DNA from: Halisarca cf. caerulea
Lineage: Eukaryota; Porifera; Demospongiae; Chondrillida; Halisarcidae
Direction of reading: 5' to 3'
DNA length: 47,500 nucleotides
Assembly: GCA_963170055.1 (NCBI GenBank)
Contig: CAUJGJ010000185.1
Coordinates: forward strand, 371,075-418,574
The notes under the pieces were generated by a model. It was not told where the DNA came from, searched no databases, and was given only the letters and a program-made list of their open reading frames with translations. Of the stretch, positions 1 to 11,984 are shown piece after piece. Each line of letters begins with the position of its first letter. Positions within the stretch are counted from its first letter, which is position 1. Both the position numbers and the translations under genes were made by a program.

Positions 1-2363
1 GGGTGCCATTGACATGTGAGTACTTCTGAGGTGTGTCCGGCCAACTGGATCACCAGATCCTGAGAGAGGACAGTCGTTTGGTGGGCAACAGTGGACTTCA
101 GTGTGTCCATAGCCTCCTCTGTTGAGAGAGAGAGATAGGATTGGTCAGGTCCATACAGACCAATCAAGATGTGATCAATACACACAAACCTCTCAGTAAA
201 CCACACCCCTCAGTGATCACACCAATCAACAACCACACCCCTCACTGATCAAACCCATCAACAACCATTACCCTCAGTGATCAAAATTGTCAATGACCAC
301 ACCCCTCGCTGATCAAACCCATCAACAACCACCACCCTCAGTGATCAAACACATCAATGACCACACCCCTCACTGATCAAACCCATCAACAACCACACCC
401 CTCAGTAATCAAACACATCAATGACCACACCCCTACAATCATACTGTAAAGTGCAGCAGTCAACCTGACCTTCATCAACACCGGACACGCTATCCTCCTC
501 AACCCTCAGCTTCTCCATCTTTGCCCTGCTGTGCTTCTTGGCTATGAGTGAGCTCTGAACTACTGCTCCCAGCAATGACAGTTGGGCAAGTTTACTGTCC
601 TCAACGATCGTACCATCCTGAAGTACACCAACAGCAGGCGAACAGACAGAGGTTACATGTGTACTGTACGCATACATACGTATAACATGGAAATATTCCC
701 ACACTAAATTCTTCCAAAGAGCCTAAAAGTGAAACCCCTGCAAATAATAACTTATAAATTTCACATAGTAAATGCTGAAAATATTAATAAGTTGGAGCTA
801 GTGTGCCTACTTCCTGAAGAAGAAGAAGTACCGTACGTCAGGAAATTTTTGAGGCTTGCCTCATTTTTGGGGACCATAAATTTTCGCAGATAAATAAATT
901 CGCGGGCTCTGCCTGCAGATACGTAATGCAACAAAAGGTTTTTCTTGTTTTCTAAGTGTTAACCTCTCCCAATGAACGAAATTGTATCTTTCTTCGTTTA
1001 TCCTATAGGTATAGCGGGGGGAGAAATACCACATTATTGCCAAATAGTCTAGTTACAAAAATCACACATGTAGCAATAACAGGAGTCTGATGAGGTTTAA
1101 AGGCTCAGGACACAGAATTCCCCAGTCCAAAAACTATTTGGTGGGTTCTGGCAGGGCCGGAGAGGATAAAACTCAGCTGACCAGTGTGCCCCTGTAATCG
1201 CTAGTTGTGAGTGAGGGTTCAATTGATCGGGGCAACTTGGTCTTCCTTAAGTCATCAAAGAACATTTCAGCTTCTGAGATAGTCAATCTTCCAAATTCAT
1301 CTCATCCTTTTTGAGCTTGTACTCTATCCCTCAAGCAGACTGTGCATGTGGGTGAACCATTTCTTCGGAGTCACACATCAGATTGTCTTCACTTCTCACC
1401 ACCACGTGGTCGCCGCCATCTTGATTCTGTTTTTCGCTTGCTTCAATCAGTATTTCAATCTGTCAAGAATGAACCAGTAAGATCTAGCAGGTGGAATGTA
1501 GTCCTCTTAGTGGTTATTCGTCGACATTGCGAAAGCTTGAAGACTATTGGTGAAGATATGTACGCAGCTACGTTCCTCAAGCTTAACCACCAGTGTACCA
1601 AGACCACCTGTGTACGAGGACCACCTGTGTACAAGGACCACCTGTGTACAAGGACTACCTGTGTACAAGGAACACCTGTGTACAAGGGCCACCTGTCTAC
1701 AAGGACCACCTGTCTACAAGGACCACCTATCTTCAGAGATGTGCACCTCCCTCACCTCTGCTATGCTTGTCTCAGCCTCCACGTACTGCACACCCTTCTG
1801 AATGACCGTGACTAGCGCACCAGGAGGGACCTGGCTACTGTCGATACTGGAGTCATGGATGTGGCTTTCGATGCCAAAGGTAAAGGCAGAATGACTAAAA
1901 CCTTCAAGAAAGAAGAAATACCGACATCAAAATGTACACTCAAGGGGTGCTTACAATGCACTTTTAGTGACTACTGAACAGATGCATAGAATGTGATTTT
2001 AGAATATTAGATAGATGAATATTATAAATTTTAGCATGGAAAGCCCTATCAGCCTGATTGGCTGGTCTGCCCGGGGGTCCTGCAAACACATTGGCTGGTC
2101 TGCCCGGGGGTCCTGCCAACACATTTTACACTGGGAACACACACAGACTCACAGATTACTTGTAGACGCATGAGCAACAGTGGAACGTGTAAAGATCACA
2201 TAAAAATGAAATTGAATTGTGCTAATCAGAGAAATTATTAGATAGCCAATGTCTAGCACATTGTGTAAAAATCTCAGAATGTTCTTTGGGTTAGCAGAGA
2301 CTAACCTGATTCCAAGAGGTAGCGATAGATGAGGTAGTTTACTTCATCGCTTGTGATCGCCAT
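1..2363 (-). CDS. TBL1XR1: TBL1X/TBL1XR1-type LisH and WD40 transcriptional corepressor, 5' part
   Basis: The family forms the F-box-like WD40 subunit of NCoR/SMRT corepressor complexes in the nucleus. Exons in transcript order are 2363-2306, 1901-1756, 617-470 and 118-1, the last continuing past the window edge. Joined, they stay in frame with intron phases 1, 0 and 1. Exon 1 begins [16 protein letters not shown] and exon 2 reads [14 protein letters not shown] then [12 protein letters not shown]; both match the N-terminal LisH and F-box-like region of TBL1XR1 almost residue for residue. Exon 3 continues with DGTIVED and a basic [11 protein letters not shown] stretch. Exon 4 ends in [15 protein letters not shown], the start of the first WD40 blade (family: LRGHESEVFICAWNP). 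The ATG at 2363 is chosen because the family protein starts there and the upstream frame is unrelated. The human poly-Ala/Gln linker is missing or much shorter. The exon 3 donor (gtcagg) is not ideal. TBL1X and TBL1XR1 cannot be told apart from this part. Confidence 0.95.
201..434. repeat. 32-bp minisatellite in TBL1XR1 intron 3
   Basis: Seven units of exactly 32 bp plus a partial one, each opening with CCACACCCCTCA or a close variant and followed by a TGATCAAAC-type core and ATCAA. Two unit types (ending AACAA or AATGA) alternate in part, so the array may have grown as a 64-bp dimer. It sits between exons 3 and 4 of the minus-strand gene. Confidence 0.9.
1593..1728. repeat. 17-bp minisatellite beside TBL1XR1 exon 2
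   Basis: Eight units of 17 bp with consensus GTGTACAAGGACCACCT lie 28 bp from the exon 2 splice donor. Because 17 is not a multiple of 3, all frames stay open across it, which yields false reading frames. The remaining intron around 720-1590 shows no gene signal. Confidence 0.9.
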
Positions 2364-2475
2364 TTTTTGTATAGAAATCAATGTGGGAGACACCCCTAGA
2401 TTCAACGTTCTGCTTCTGCACTTATAACAAGACTTAGCTGAGGACAGGTTAGGACGCCATTTTCCAGCTGATCCT
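2364..2475. promoter_or_regulatory. Compact bidirectional promoter between TBL1XR1 and 7TM-A
   Basis: The divergent start codons of TBL1XR1 (2363, minus) and 7TM-A (2476 or 2497, plus) leave only 112-133 bp for both promoters and 5' UTRs. ATGGC elements resembling YY1 sites occur at both ends: the minus-strand start lies in AAAAATGGCG and the plus-strand ATG at 2497 in AAGATGGCC, with another GCCATTTT inside (2457-2464). No TATA box is evident. Transcription start sites cannot be read from sequence. Confidence 0.6.
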
Positions 2476-3534
2476 ATGAATGTCATTAGCCCTAAGATGG
2501 CCGACGACTTATTTGCGGGTGCTAGTCTTAGCAAAAGCTTGGAGATACCGCGACCCGGCAAAGTGCATTCACCGACCGAGAAGACTGGGTCCTCGTCTGT
2601 GCACTCTAGAGCCTCAATGAACTACGGATCCATCCAGCGCGAGGAAGAGAGCGAGAGTCAATTTGGAAGAACAGACAACATTAGCATGAGCAATATGTTG
2701 AGTCCCACCGAAAGAAAACGCTACACTTCTGAGGATTATTCTATCGTCAGCGACAGCATCTTCCATTCACAAGAGGGTGACAGACCTGAGGTAAGATTAG
2801 CTTTCTTATTCAGAATGATGCTGGCCATTGCTCGGTGAACTATTAGAATTGGTGCGCAATGTGCGCCCTTTTTGTATTCCCTTGATTTTTGCTGTAGATA
2901 ACGTTGCTGGACACATACGATAACGTTCCAGTCTCCGAAGCTCTCGATTTGTGCACAAAATCAGTAGTCAGACCTTACAACTATCTTTTGAAGATTGTAA
3001 GTTGTTCCAGCTTGCTGTCCTTGGTTATCTTTGTCTGTACCATAGACAGACTAACCTACGTAATCATATCCTCAAGGAATTTAGTCCAGGTCTAATTCAG
3101 TGATACCACAGTACGTACAACAGGGTGGTACGTAAAACAGGGTGGTATTGACTGGCTCAATGGTCCCTAGTAGCTCAGCCACTGGCCTAGTGACCATCCC
3201 AGAGGACCGATACTTTGAGAAGAAAGTAGTATTTGTCATTCAGAGCTGCTGAGTTGAAGGCACCGCGGCAGTGTGTGCCTTGGGTAAATTACTAGTGCAA
3301 AGCACAAGGTTATTGCCCTGATCGACTGACCGTTTTCAGCTAGAAGAATATTTCTAGTCCATACTGCTTAACGTCTCCTGCTGCTCTCCTATGTTTTGTC
3401 TTCCTACACAGAAGTTCTGCCCACTACTTCCTGGTTAGAATTGAAAACATTCACTTTGGGTTATGAATGCATAGTTTATATTCTTGTCTCTCCACTTCTG
3501 ATGTTGCCAGTTGTGTATGTACATGCCTGTGTGC

Positions 3535-3598
<64 letters not shown>

Positions 3599-3616
3599 AC
3601 ATGTGTGTGTGTGTGC

Positions 3617-3702
<86 letters not shown>

Positions 3703-3718
3703 ATGTGTGTGTGTGTGC

Positions 3719-3800
<82 letters not shown>

Positions 3801-3811
3801 ATGTGTGTGTG

Positions 3812-3842
<31 letters not shown>

Positions 3843-3866
3843 ACATGTGTGTGTGTGTGTGTGTGC

Positions 3867-3936
<70 letters not shown>

Positions 3937-3956
3937 ATGTGTGTGTGTACATGTGT

Positions 3957-4029
<73 letters not shown>

Positions 4030-7000
4030 TGTGTGTGTGTGTGGAACATGTCTTGTGTCTTGTCTGTAGGTTGGCTGGAGAAAGTTCCGCTCTCGCTCTG
4101 AGGGGTCGTTGAGACAGTGCTTCCAGCGAGCATTCAACTGGGTGTATCTAGTGGCCATCATCCTTCTCATGCTAGCTGTGTGTATAATACAGATTCTGAT
4201 GTGCCTTCGAAGAGATGTTGTCGGGACTGTAAGTCTGGATAAGCACTGTCCTTTCTATGCCGGGGAGTGAGGTATCCTTTGTGTGGAGGGAGTGAGGTGC
4301 TCTTTGTGTGGAGGGAGGGAGCTGTCCTTTGTGTGGAGGGAGTGAGCTGTCCTTTGTGTGGAGGGAGTGAGATACCCTTTATGTGGAGGGAGTGAGGTGT
4401 CCTTTGTGTGGAGGGAGTGAGGTGTCCTTTGTGTGGAGGGAGTGAGGTGTCCTGTGTGGAGCGAGTGAGATGTCAGGGTGGGGAGACTGAAAGAAGGGTG
4501 AGGAGAATGAAAGCAGGGTATGGGGATAATGAAAGCAGGGTGGGGAGAATGAAAGCAGGGTGGTACCACCCTGCTACCCTGCTTTAGCTAAAACCCTGAC
4601 TTATATTGACAGGTGGTGCTTATATTGACAGGCGGTGCTTATTCAGATACCTGACTTCACTGTATTTGCTACTACAGTGTGTTTTAGATAAGTCGCAGAC
4701 CATCCTACTCAACACATGTTAGCAGGTATCTATGACAGTGTTCTAGCTAAAGAGCTGAAGAGCAGCGCCCCACCGTGCTATACTTTTTAATCCTCTTTAT
4801 ATTTCATATGCAGTAGCATAGCTAAGTACACATGTACTAGCATAGCTAAGTACACATGTACAATGACACAAGTCTTTTTTAATACAACAACCACAGAAGC
4901 TAACTATAGGGCAAAAATAGCAGTGTCAACCCTTCCTCTACCTCCCCTCCCCCCGCTCTTCGGTTATTTTCTGGCTAGAACACTGTATGATGTTTGTGTG
5001 CAGTGTGCTGTGTGCATACTCAACACATGGCTGTCTATAGTGTGCAAAGGGTGGAAGGTGGACGTAGATAGAGACAAACAAACTCATTTAAGTTGTATAA
5101 AAGTATGAATTAGTTCAATTGAGTGAAGTTGACTCTGTTTACTGTGTCTCGTCTGTTGTCATTAGAAAGACATGAATGACACTCTGTGCAGAAAACCAAA
5201 ATTTAATGATCACATTTGCGAGGACTGTCTGAAGCACAGCATCACTGTCTTCTTCATACCGGACATCTTGCTGTTCATAGCGTACTGTTACGCTCTGTAC
5301 ATCTTCCGATTTGAGGAGCCGGATTATCTGCAAATGTTGACAGAGACGGTGAGTGTTGTTGTTGCTTGCTGTGGTAGTACTCTTTACTGTAAATATTGTT
5401 GCTGTTTCTGACAGCAGTATTTATTTCTCCTTTTGAAGTGAAACTTGGGCTAAAAGGAAAAGTTTTGTGTATATTGATTGAATCGCGAAGATTGTGAATA
5501 TTATATCTTGCTGCCACTTCCTGCTATGCTCTGCTACCACTTCCTGCTGTGCTCTGCTGCCACTTCCTGCTTGTTCTGCTGCCACTTCTTGCTGTGCTCT
5601 GCTGCCACTTCCTGCTTGCTCTGCTGCCACTTCCTGCTATGCTCTGCTGCCACTTCCTGCTTGCTCTGCTGCCACTTCCTGCTATGCTCTGCTGCCACTT
5701 CCTACTTGCTCTGCTGCCACTTCCTGCTATGCTCTGCTGCCACTTCCTGCTATGCTCTGCTACCACTTCCTGCTAAGCTCTGCTACCACTTCCTGCTATG
5801 CTCTGCTGCCACTTCCTGCTATGCTCTGCTGCCACTTCCTGCTATGCTCTGCTGCCACTTCCTGCTATGCTCTGCTGCCACTTCCTGCTATGCTCTGCTA
5901 CCACTTCCTGCTAAGCTCTGCTACCACTTCCTGCTATGCTCTGCTGCCACTTCCTGCTATGCTCTGCTGCCACTTCCTGCTATGCTCTGCTGCCACTTCC
6001 TGCTATGCTCTGCTGCCACTTCCTGCTGTGCTCTGCTGCCACTTCCTGCTTGTTCTGCTGTCACTTCCTGCTGTGCTCTGCTGCCACTTCCTGCTTGCTC
6101 TGCTGCCACTTCCTGCTATGCTCTGCTGCCACTTCCTGCTATGCTCTGCTACCACTTCCTGCTATGCTCTGCTGCCACTTCCTGCTATGCTCTGCTGCCA
6201 CTTCCTGCTATGCTCTGCTGCCACTTCCTGCTATGCTCTGCTGCCACTTCCTGCTGTGCTCTGCTGCCACTTCCTGCTTGTTCTGCTGCCACTTCCTGCT
6301 GTGCTCTGCTGCCACTTCCTGCTTGCTCTGCTGCCACTTCCTGCTATGCTCTGCTGCCACTTCCTGCTATGCTCTGCTGCCACTTCCTGCTATGCTCTGC
6401 TGCCACTTCCTGCTTGCTCTACTGCCACTTCCTGCTTGCTCTACTGCCACTTCCTGCTATGCTCTGCTGCCACTTCCTGCTATGCTCTGCTGCCACTTCC
6501 TGCTATGCTCTGCTGCCACTTCCTGCTATGCTCTGCTGCCACTTCCTGCTATGCTCTGCTGCCACTTCCTGCTTGCTCTACTGCCACTTCCTGCTATGCT
6601 CTACTGCCACTTCCTGCTATGCTCTGCTACCACTTCCTGTTATGCTCTGCTGCCACTTCCTGCTATGCTCTGCTGCCACTTTCTGCTATGCTCTGCTGTC
6701 ATTTTACTGTTTACTCCAGGTGTTCTTGAGTCAGGCATCCCCGACAGGCAGTAAGCGTCAGAAGAAGCTGATACATTCACTATGGTCAGTCTGTGTGAAG
6801 TTCTTAGACCGACATGCTATACATGTATATACTATAGTATTTCTTGATTACTACATCTCTAATCCACCTCACTCCACTTTCCCCTTCCTCCCCCCACACT
6901 CCCCTTCCTCCCCCTCACACTCCCCTTCCTCCCCCTCACACTCCCCCTCACACTCCCCTTCCTCCCCCTCACACTCCCCTTCCTCTCTCTCACACTCCCC

Positions 7001-7602
7001 CTCCTCTCCTTCCCCTCACACTCCCCTTCCTCTCCTCCCCCTCACACTCCCCTTCCTCTCCCTCACACTCCCCTTCCTCCCCCTCACACTCCCCTTCCTC
7101 TCCCTCACACTCCCCTTCCTCTCCCTTACACTCCCCTTCCTCCCCCTCACACTCCCCCACACTCCCCTTCCTCCCCCTCACACCCCTCTTCCTCTCCTCC
7201 CCCTCCCCCTCCCCTTCCTCTCCATCACACTCCCCTTCCTCCCCCTCACACTCCCCTCTCCCTCTCCCTCCTTTCTCTTGGTCTCCTCTCTCTGCATCAT
7301 CTTTCCTTCAATCCTTCTCTCCTCTGTCCCTCCTTCCCCCTTTCTCTTGTTCCCCTCTCTCCACATACTCTCTCTCCCCAATTCCTCCCTCCTCTCTCCC
7401 TCCTCTCTCCCTCCTTCTTGTCTCTCCTCACACTCCCTCCCTCCTTACTTCCACAAACACACATTCTCTGTCCAGGTTCCAGCTCCTCTTGGGTGTGATC
7501 TGGATGCTGTGGTCGTTAGCAGTCAGTGTGTTTAGGTTGATTGTAAGGGAGCTTGCTTTGTCCAGAACACCCCCATTAGTACAGCTTCCAGAGTGAGTGA
7601 TG

Positions 7603-7658
<56 letters not shown>

Positions 7659-7676
7659 TTGTGTGTGTGTGTGTGT

Positions 7677-7730
<54 letters not shown>

Positions 7731-7734
7731 ATTT

Positions 7735-7792
<58 letters not shown>

Positions 7793-7796
7793 ATTT

Positions 7797-7849
<53 letters not shown>

Positions 7850-7874
7850 TGTGTGTGTGTATGTGTATGTATTT

Positions 7875-7940
<66 letters not shown>

Positions 7941-8284
7941 ACGTGTGTGTGTGTGTTGTTTGTGTGTGATAGTATTTATTCATGTACGTATGTGAGTGAC
8001 CTACTCATCCCTGTATGACAGTGCTCCTAGGATTATTCTGGAAATCATCTGTTCCTTGGGATTCATCATCTTTGACACTGTGTACGTGAGTGTTGTAATG
8101 AACTACAGCTTTCAGTGTCAGCTCCTCATGTACCACATCAAGAGCGTTAAATCCCGTGTCATGAGCAAAGAGTGGTCTGGTATTCACGAGGGACAGACGG
8201 CTTCCGCTACCGGCATTGAGCCCGTATTGGAAAAGGCTGTGAAGGTATGACTGGCATGCCTCACTAGCCAGTTGTAGTTGTATC

Positions 8285-8352
<68 letters not shown>

Positions 8353-8778
8353 ACACACACCACACACACACACACAGAGACCAGCGGTTGTATTGTGTTT
8401 GTTCAGAAACATGTTTTTTTCCGGAAGCATCCACACAACTGCTTACCTCAAATGTGACATGACCACACATGATGTCCCTCCATTGTGACACACCTACCAT
8501 CCATCCTGTTTCCATCGTGACACACCTACCATCCATCCTGTTTCCATGGTGACACACCTACCATCCATCCTGTTTCCATCTTGGCACACCTGTACTTTCC
8601 ATCCTGCTACCATCATAAAACACCGTCCTTCAAGATACATCCATTCTCCATTATGGTGCACCTTAGTGACCTACCTACCATCCTGCTTCCATCACGGTAC
8701 ACCGTTTATCTTGATACACCTTCATTCTGACACACCCAACCATCTGTTCTGACACACCCACCTCTGCCCTATCCCCCC

Positions 8779-8836
<58 letters not shown>

Positions 8837-10041
8837 CCTTGTTCTGACACACTCACCCACTTTCTGTTCTGATACACCCACCCACTCTCCATTCTGACAC
8901 ACCCACCCACTCTCCATTCTGACGCACCCATCCACTCCCCGTTCTGACACACCCATCCCCTCCCCGATCTGACGCACCCATCCACTCCCCGTTCTGACGC
9001 ACCCATCCACTCCCCGTTCTGACGCACCCATCCACTCCCCGTTCTGACGCACCCATCCACTCCCCGTTCTGACACACCCATCCACTCCCCTTGTCTGTTC
9101 TTCCTCTGGTGTAGGAGCTGGAACAGTTGAAGTCCTTCTTCATTCACTTGAACCGTCACATTTCGTGGGCTGTTTCTCTGATGATCTTCATCTTCGTCAC
9201 CTCCATCCTGGATGGTGAGGGTGATGTGTGCTAGATGTGAGGGTGATGTGTGCTAGGTGGGATGGTGATGTGTGCTGTGTGTGGAAGTGATGTGTGCTAG
9301 GTGTGAGGGTGTTGTGTGCTAGGTGGGATGGTGATGTGTGCTGTATGTGGAAGTGATGTGTGCTAGGTGTGAGGGTGATGTGTGCTAGGTGTGAGGGTGA
9401 TGCATGCTCAGTGTACTACACCTGACATGCACTTCAGCTAACAGGCTGCACAACATCTTTCCTGTCCTCTCTTGTCCTCACCTGCACAGCTGCTGTTGCT
9501 CTGACACAGTTTGGTCAAGACCCCAACGGTTGGCTGGTGGCCAGTTGTATACTCAACTGTATACAGTGGACGTCCATTTTGTCCATCCCTCTGATCCAGG
9601 GCGCTAGACTAAACTCATGTTGTGCTTCCCTGAAGAGGCTGGGTCACCAGATCAGAGCCCGTCCACTCCCCTACACTGAGACCTCATTCCTTCATTTGGA
9701 CTCTTTTCTCACCTACATTTCTTCACAGAGACTACATGTGAGTTGGCTGTGTTTTGTGTGATCTGGTCTGTTTGATGAACTTCTTACTGATTATGGTATA
9801 TTCTTTTCTCCCTTTCTTGTGCTCACACACGTGCACACATGCACATGCACACACACATACGCACACGCACACGCACACACACACACACGCACACACGCAC
9901 ACACACACACACAAACCACAGCCGAAGTTCTTCAATATTGCCGTGACTCCCGGTACCGTCATTGGGTTAATTTTCCTGATTGGGTGCATAATTGTTGTTC
10001 TTCTCCAAGTGGACTACTTTGCCTGGGCCACCTACTTTTAA
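2476..10041 (+). CDS. 7TM-A: seven-span membrane protein, candidate gustatory-receptor-like (GRL) channel
   Basis: Ten exons: 2476-2790, 2898-2996, 4070-4228, 5166-5348, 6720-6784, 7476-7592, 8022-8244, 9115-9214, 9490-9737, 9922-10041. All join in frame between GT/AG sites, giving 542 residues (535 if the ATG at 2497 is used). Residues 1-150 are polar and Ser-rich. Predicted spans lie near 161-185, 216-239, 275-297, 316-340, 403-420, 434-455 and 513-533, the last ending [13 protein letters not shown] four residues before the final AWATYF. Basic loops fall after spans 2, 4 and 6, which puts the N-terminus inside. The loop after span 4 carries [10 protein letters not shown], shared with 7TM-B and 7TM-C. 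Compared with those paralogs it has about 50 extra N-terminal residues and 16 extra in exon 7. The GRL assignment is inference from topology and the span-7 Gln; a family unique to this lineage is the alternative. Exon structure is near certain. Confidence 0.9.
3540..4043 (+). repeat. (TG)n tract in 7TM-A intron 2
   Basis: About 500 bp of TG dinucleotide broken by CATATG, TACATG and CATG interruptions, ending 26 bp before the exon 3 acceptor. The apparent 200-240 residue frames on both strands are Cys-Val or His-Thr translations of the repeat, not proteins. Confidence 0.97.
4262..4475. repeat. 25-bp minisatellite in 7TM-A intron 3
   Basis: Roughly eight units of about 25 bp around GAGTGAGGTGTCCTTTGTGT, downstream of the exon 3 donor. 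The rest of intron 3 (4480-5165) shows only small direct repeats, such as a doubled CATAGCTAAGTACACATGTA near 4805-4860. Confidence 0.85.
5509..6710. repeat. 22/23-bp pyrimidine-rich minisatellite filling 7TM-A intron 4
   Basis: About 52 tandem units alternating between a 23-bp form (TGCTATGCTCTGCTGCCACT plus TCC) and a 22-bp form with TGCTTGCTC. The array runs almost to the exon 5 acceptor at 6720 and appears to supply part of its polypyrimidine tract. The 685- and 411-residue plus-strand frames here are repeat translations. The matching introns of 7TM-B and 7TM-C also hold minisatellites. Confidence 0.95.
6893..7265. repeat. CT-rich low-complexity array in 7TM-A intron 5
   Basis: Repeats of CACTCCCCTTCCTCCCCCT with length variants form a homopyrimidine-rich stretch, followed to about 7440 by irregular CT-rich sequence leading to the exon 6 acceptor at 7475. 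Confidence 0.9.
7606..7958 (+). repeat. (TG)n tract in 7TM-A intron 6
   Basis: TG dinucleotide array starting 13 bp after the exon 6 donor. It contains three copies of a higher-order break reading GTATGTATTTGCACGTG, which shows that blocks of about 65-75 bp were duplicated. Confidence 0.95.
8287..8378 (-). repeat. (CA)n tract in 7TM-A intron 7
   Basis: About 90 bp of CA dinucleotide on the plus strand, 42 bp after the exon 7 donor. It is opposite in orientation to most tracts in this gene cluster, which are TG on the coding strand. Confidence 0.95.
8455..9088. repeat. Two adjacent minisatellites with a (CA)n block in 7TM-A intron 7
   Basis: First comes a degenerating array (to about 8720) with ACACACCTACCATCCATCC in units of about 31 bp. 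Second is an array of 25-bp units around TCCACTCCCCGTTCTGACGC (about 8735-9088), interrupted by a CA tract near 8785-8833. The array ends 27 bp before the exon 8 acceptor. Confidence 0.88.
9210..9405. repeat. Minisatellite in 7TM-A intron 8
   Basis: About eight imperfect units around GGGTGATGTGTGCTAGGTG begin at the exon 8 splice donor itself (GTGAGGGTGATG), so the donor is effectively the first repeat unit. Confidence 0.85.
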
Positions 10042-10105
10042 CCCTTGGACACTGGATGCTTGTTGAGCTGCTTTGGGACACCTTGTTAGTTGTTGTGAAG
10101 GGAAC

Positions 10106-10110
<5 letters not shown>

Positions 10111-10161
<51 letters not shown>

Positions 10162-10192
10162 TGTGTGTGTGTGTGAGTGTGTGTGTGTGTGT
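10111..10192 (+). repeat. (TG)n tract downstream of 7TM-A
   Basis: TG dinucleotide tract in the presumed 3' UTR or flank, about 70 bp after the stop codon. The pseudogene fragment after 7TM-B has the same tract at the same distance (about 23960). Confidence 0.9.
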
Positions 10193-10330
10193 GGATGGGT
10201 GTGTCTTGACATATGCTGCTGATTTAGTGTGATCTGCTGTTGATAAGTACCATCTACTGTCAGTTTAATGCATGCTCCTGTATTCAATCTGCTGCTGGTG
10301 AGGTCCAGTCTGTGGATGTATTGTGGGCAA

Positions 10331-10906
10331 CAGTGTTGGGGTCGTTACTTTTAAAAAGTAATCTCGCTACATATTACATATTACTATGAAAACTTGTAAT
10401 GCATTACAGTTACATATTACTCAATAATAAATGTAACTTGTAATAATATTACAGATTACATTTGCTCCCGCAAACTACATCCAAGTTGCATCCCTGTGAG
10501 AATTTTAACCCTCCAAAAGGTGAACATCAACTTGGTCATGTACATGATTGAATGCTAGAACCAGACTAAGGCATTCACAAAAACAAATGTAATGAATTCC
10601 ACAACCAAGACAATATCTGCTGGTATACTGCATATGTAGTGCAGCCCAGAGCACTAGTAATGTGACATCTAACTAGCCACTCTGTGTTGTCCTTGACGAC
10701 AGAAGCTCTGCTTTTACTTATAACCTTTATTATAGCTACAAACCTACTTAGGTTTAGCATGAGGTAATATTTTATTTTCACCACAGAGCCATTTGTAATA
10801 TATTGCTAGTTACAAGGTAGGTATTTAGTTATATTACTTAATTCCTGAAAAAGTAATAATATTACGTAATATATTACTTCGGTATTTTTAGTTACCCCCA
10901 ACACTG
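10331..10906. mobile_element. Non-autonomous DNA transposon (hAT-like MITE), 576 bp
   Basis: Ends are perfect 11-bp inverted repeats (CAGTGTTGGGG and CCCCAACACTG), flanked by a 7-bp direct repeat TGGGCAA at 10324-10330 and 10907-10913. Subterminal GTTACTTTTAAAAAGTAAT motifs resemble the TAAC-rich ends of many hAT-type MITEs; hAT normally makes 8-bp target duplications, so the class is tentative. No transposase frame is present. It lies only in duplication copy 1. Confidence 0.85.
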
Positions 10907-10978
10907 TGGGCAATATAAATTCAGCTGGTGTTGTTCAATTTGTCCTCTTTTTGAGGTTCCAAATATGTGCAACTGTAG

Positions 10979-11034
<56 letters not shown>
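10979..11034. repeat. (TG)n microsatellite
   Basis: About 28 TG units, followed by a short TATG run, in the interval between 7TM-A and 7TM-B. Confidence 0.95.
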
Positions 11035-11036
<2 letters not shown>

Positions 11037-11413
11037 ATGTATGTATGTATGTGGGTGGGTGGGGGAGGAGGAGAGGAGGGCGTAATTATATTTCTATATG
11101 CATGGTAATATTGGAAGGAGTTCGCAAGTGCATGAAGCAATCTCCCTCCCCCAGAAAGGGTGCTTATAGGGTATTAGTGATTCGTATCAAGAAGCAATCC
11201 GCATTGGTGGGACAAATGAGAATTGAACCTCTCACTTAAGACTTCGTACGTTCATAGCTATAACGTACATTGCATCCCGCATGATAATTTGAATGGGTAT
11301 AAATATTTGTGTTGAAGCCAGTCCCACATTTAAATCAAACCTTACCCTATGCACCTCCTTGTCGGTAGTTTAGGGTGTCTATGTCGAAACCTTCGGATCT
11401 ACAGCCGCATGCA

Positions 11414-11586
11414 GTTGTCTGGCGTAGCCAACCCTTTCCGCCTTCCTGCTGATGTCAGTCACGGGTCATGGCTAGCATAGGTCCTGGCTACATCAGACTA
11501 TACAGTCTAACGATGCCAGGCCCTTTTCCTATTCACCTCCTACTGGAAGCGGGAAAGTAGGAAAAGGGGCTGGCAACGCGAGACTA
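11414..11586. mobile_element. Composite fold-back element with TAGTCT/AGACTA termini
   Basis: The outer ends form an imperfect inverted repeat: GTTGTCTGGCGTAGCCAACC at the left, and at the right the reverse complement of GTAGTCTCGCGTTGCCAGCC. Two inner stems (11415-11500 and 11504-11585) suggest one fold-back element inside or beside another. No clear target-site duplication is visible. The ends match the fold-back elements at 12943, 25223 and 46539. Confidence 0.65.
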
Positions 11587-11984
11587 CCTAGCGTCCGTTC
11601 TATCAATAACTATTTGAGTTATGGTAAAGTAATGATAGAAAAGACAGGTTGATGGTCTGCGTCAACTTACGAAGCAGCCAGAGGGATGAGTTCAGAAATT
11701 AGAGTAAAAGCATTCATGGATGTTGTGGATGAATTTGAAGTTGAGAGATTACAGCAAAGAAAACATGTCATGGGGAAACATTGCACATAATCAAAATGTA
11801 TGGTTGTGGGCCCATCATAAGCTACACAAAAGAAAAATGAAAAATGAAAAAAAGAATTATGCAGCGTGTGAGAAATTAAAGTGCATGCTGTGTGTCAGAC
11901 AAAAAAATTTTACACAAATAAACAAAAGAAAACAGAGAAGCCACAGTGAACAAGTAAATGACAAATAGCACTGGACTGAGTACT

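Noticed and set aside
1342..1815. 157-codon plus-strand frame
   Set aside because: It overlaps TBL1XR1 exon 2 antisense and the 17-bp minisatellite, and has no family resemblance.
3396..4170. Long open frames (up to 239 codons) on both strands of Cys-Val or His-Thr repeats
   Set aside because: They are translations of the (TG)n tract, occur in several frames at once, and lie inside a 7TM-A intron bounded by good splice sites. The same holds for tracts near 7600, 17550, 21480, 29360, 32110, 34740 and 39490.
5478..7535. 685-codon plus-strand frame rich in Leu, Cys, Ser, Ala and Pro
   Set aside because: It arises because the 23-bp repeat and CT-rich array lack stops in several frames. The true exons 5 and 6 of 7TM-A are embedded in it with splice sites and a different reading.
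2476..10041. Rhodopsin-like GPCR assignment for the seven-span proteins
   Set aside because: No DRY or NPxxY motifs are present, and basic loops and glycosylation sequons place the N-terminus inside, the opposite of a GPCR.
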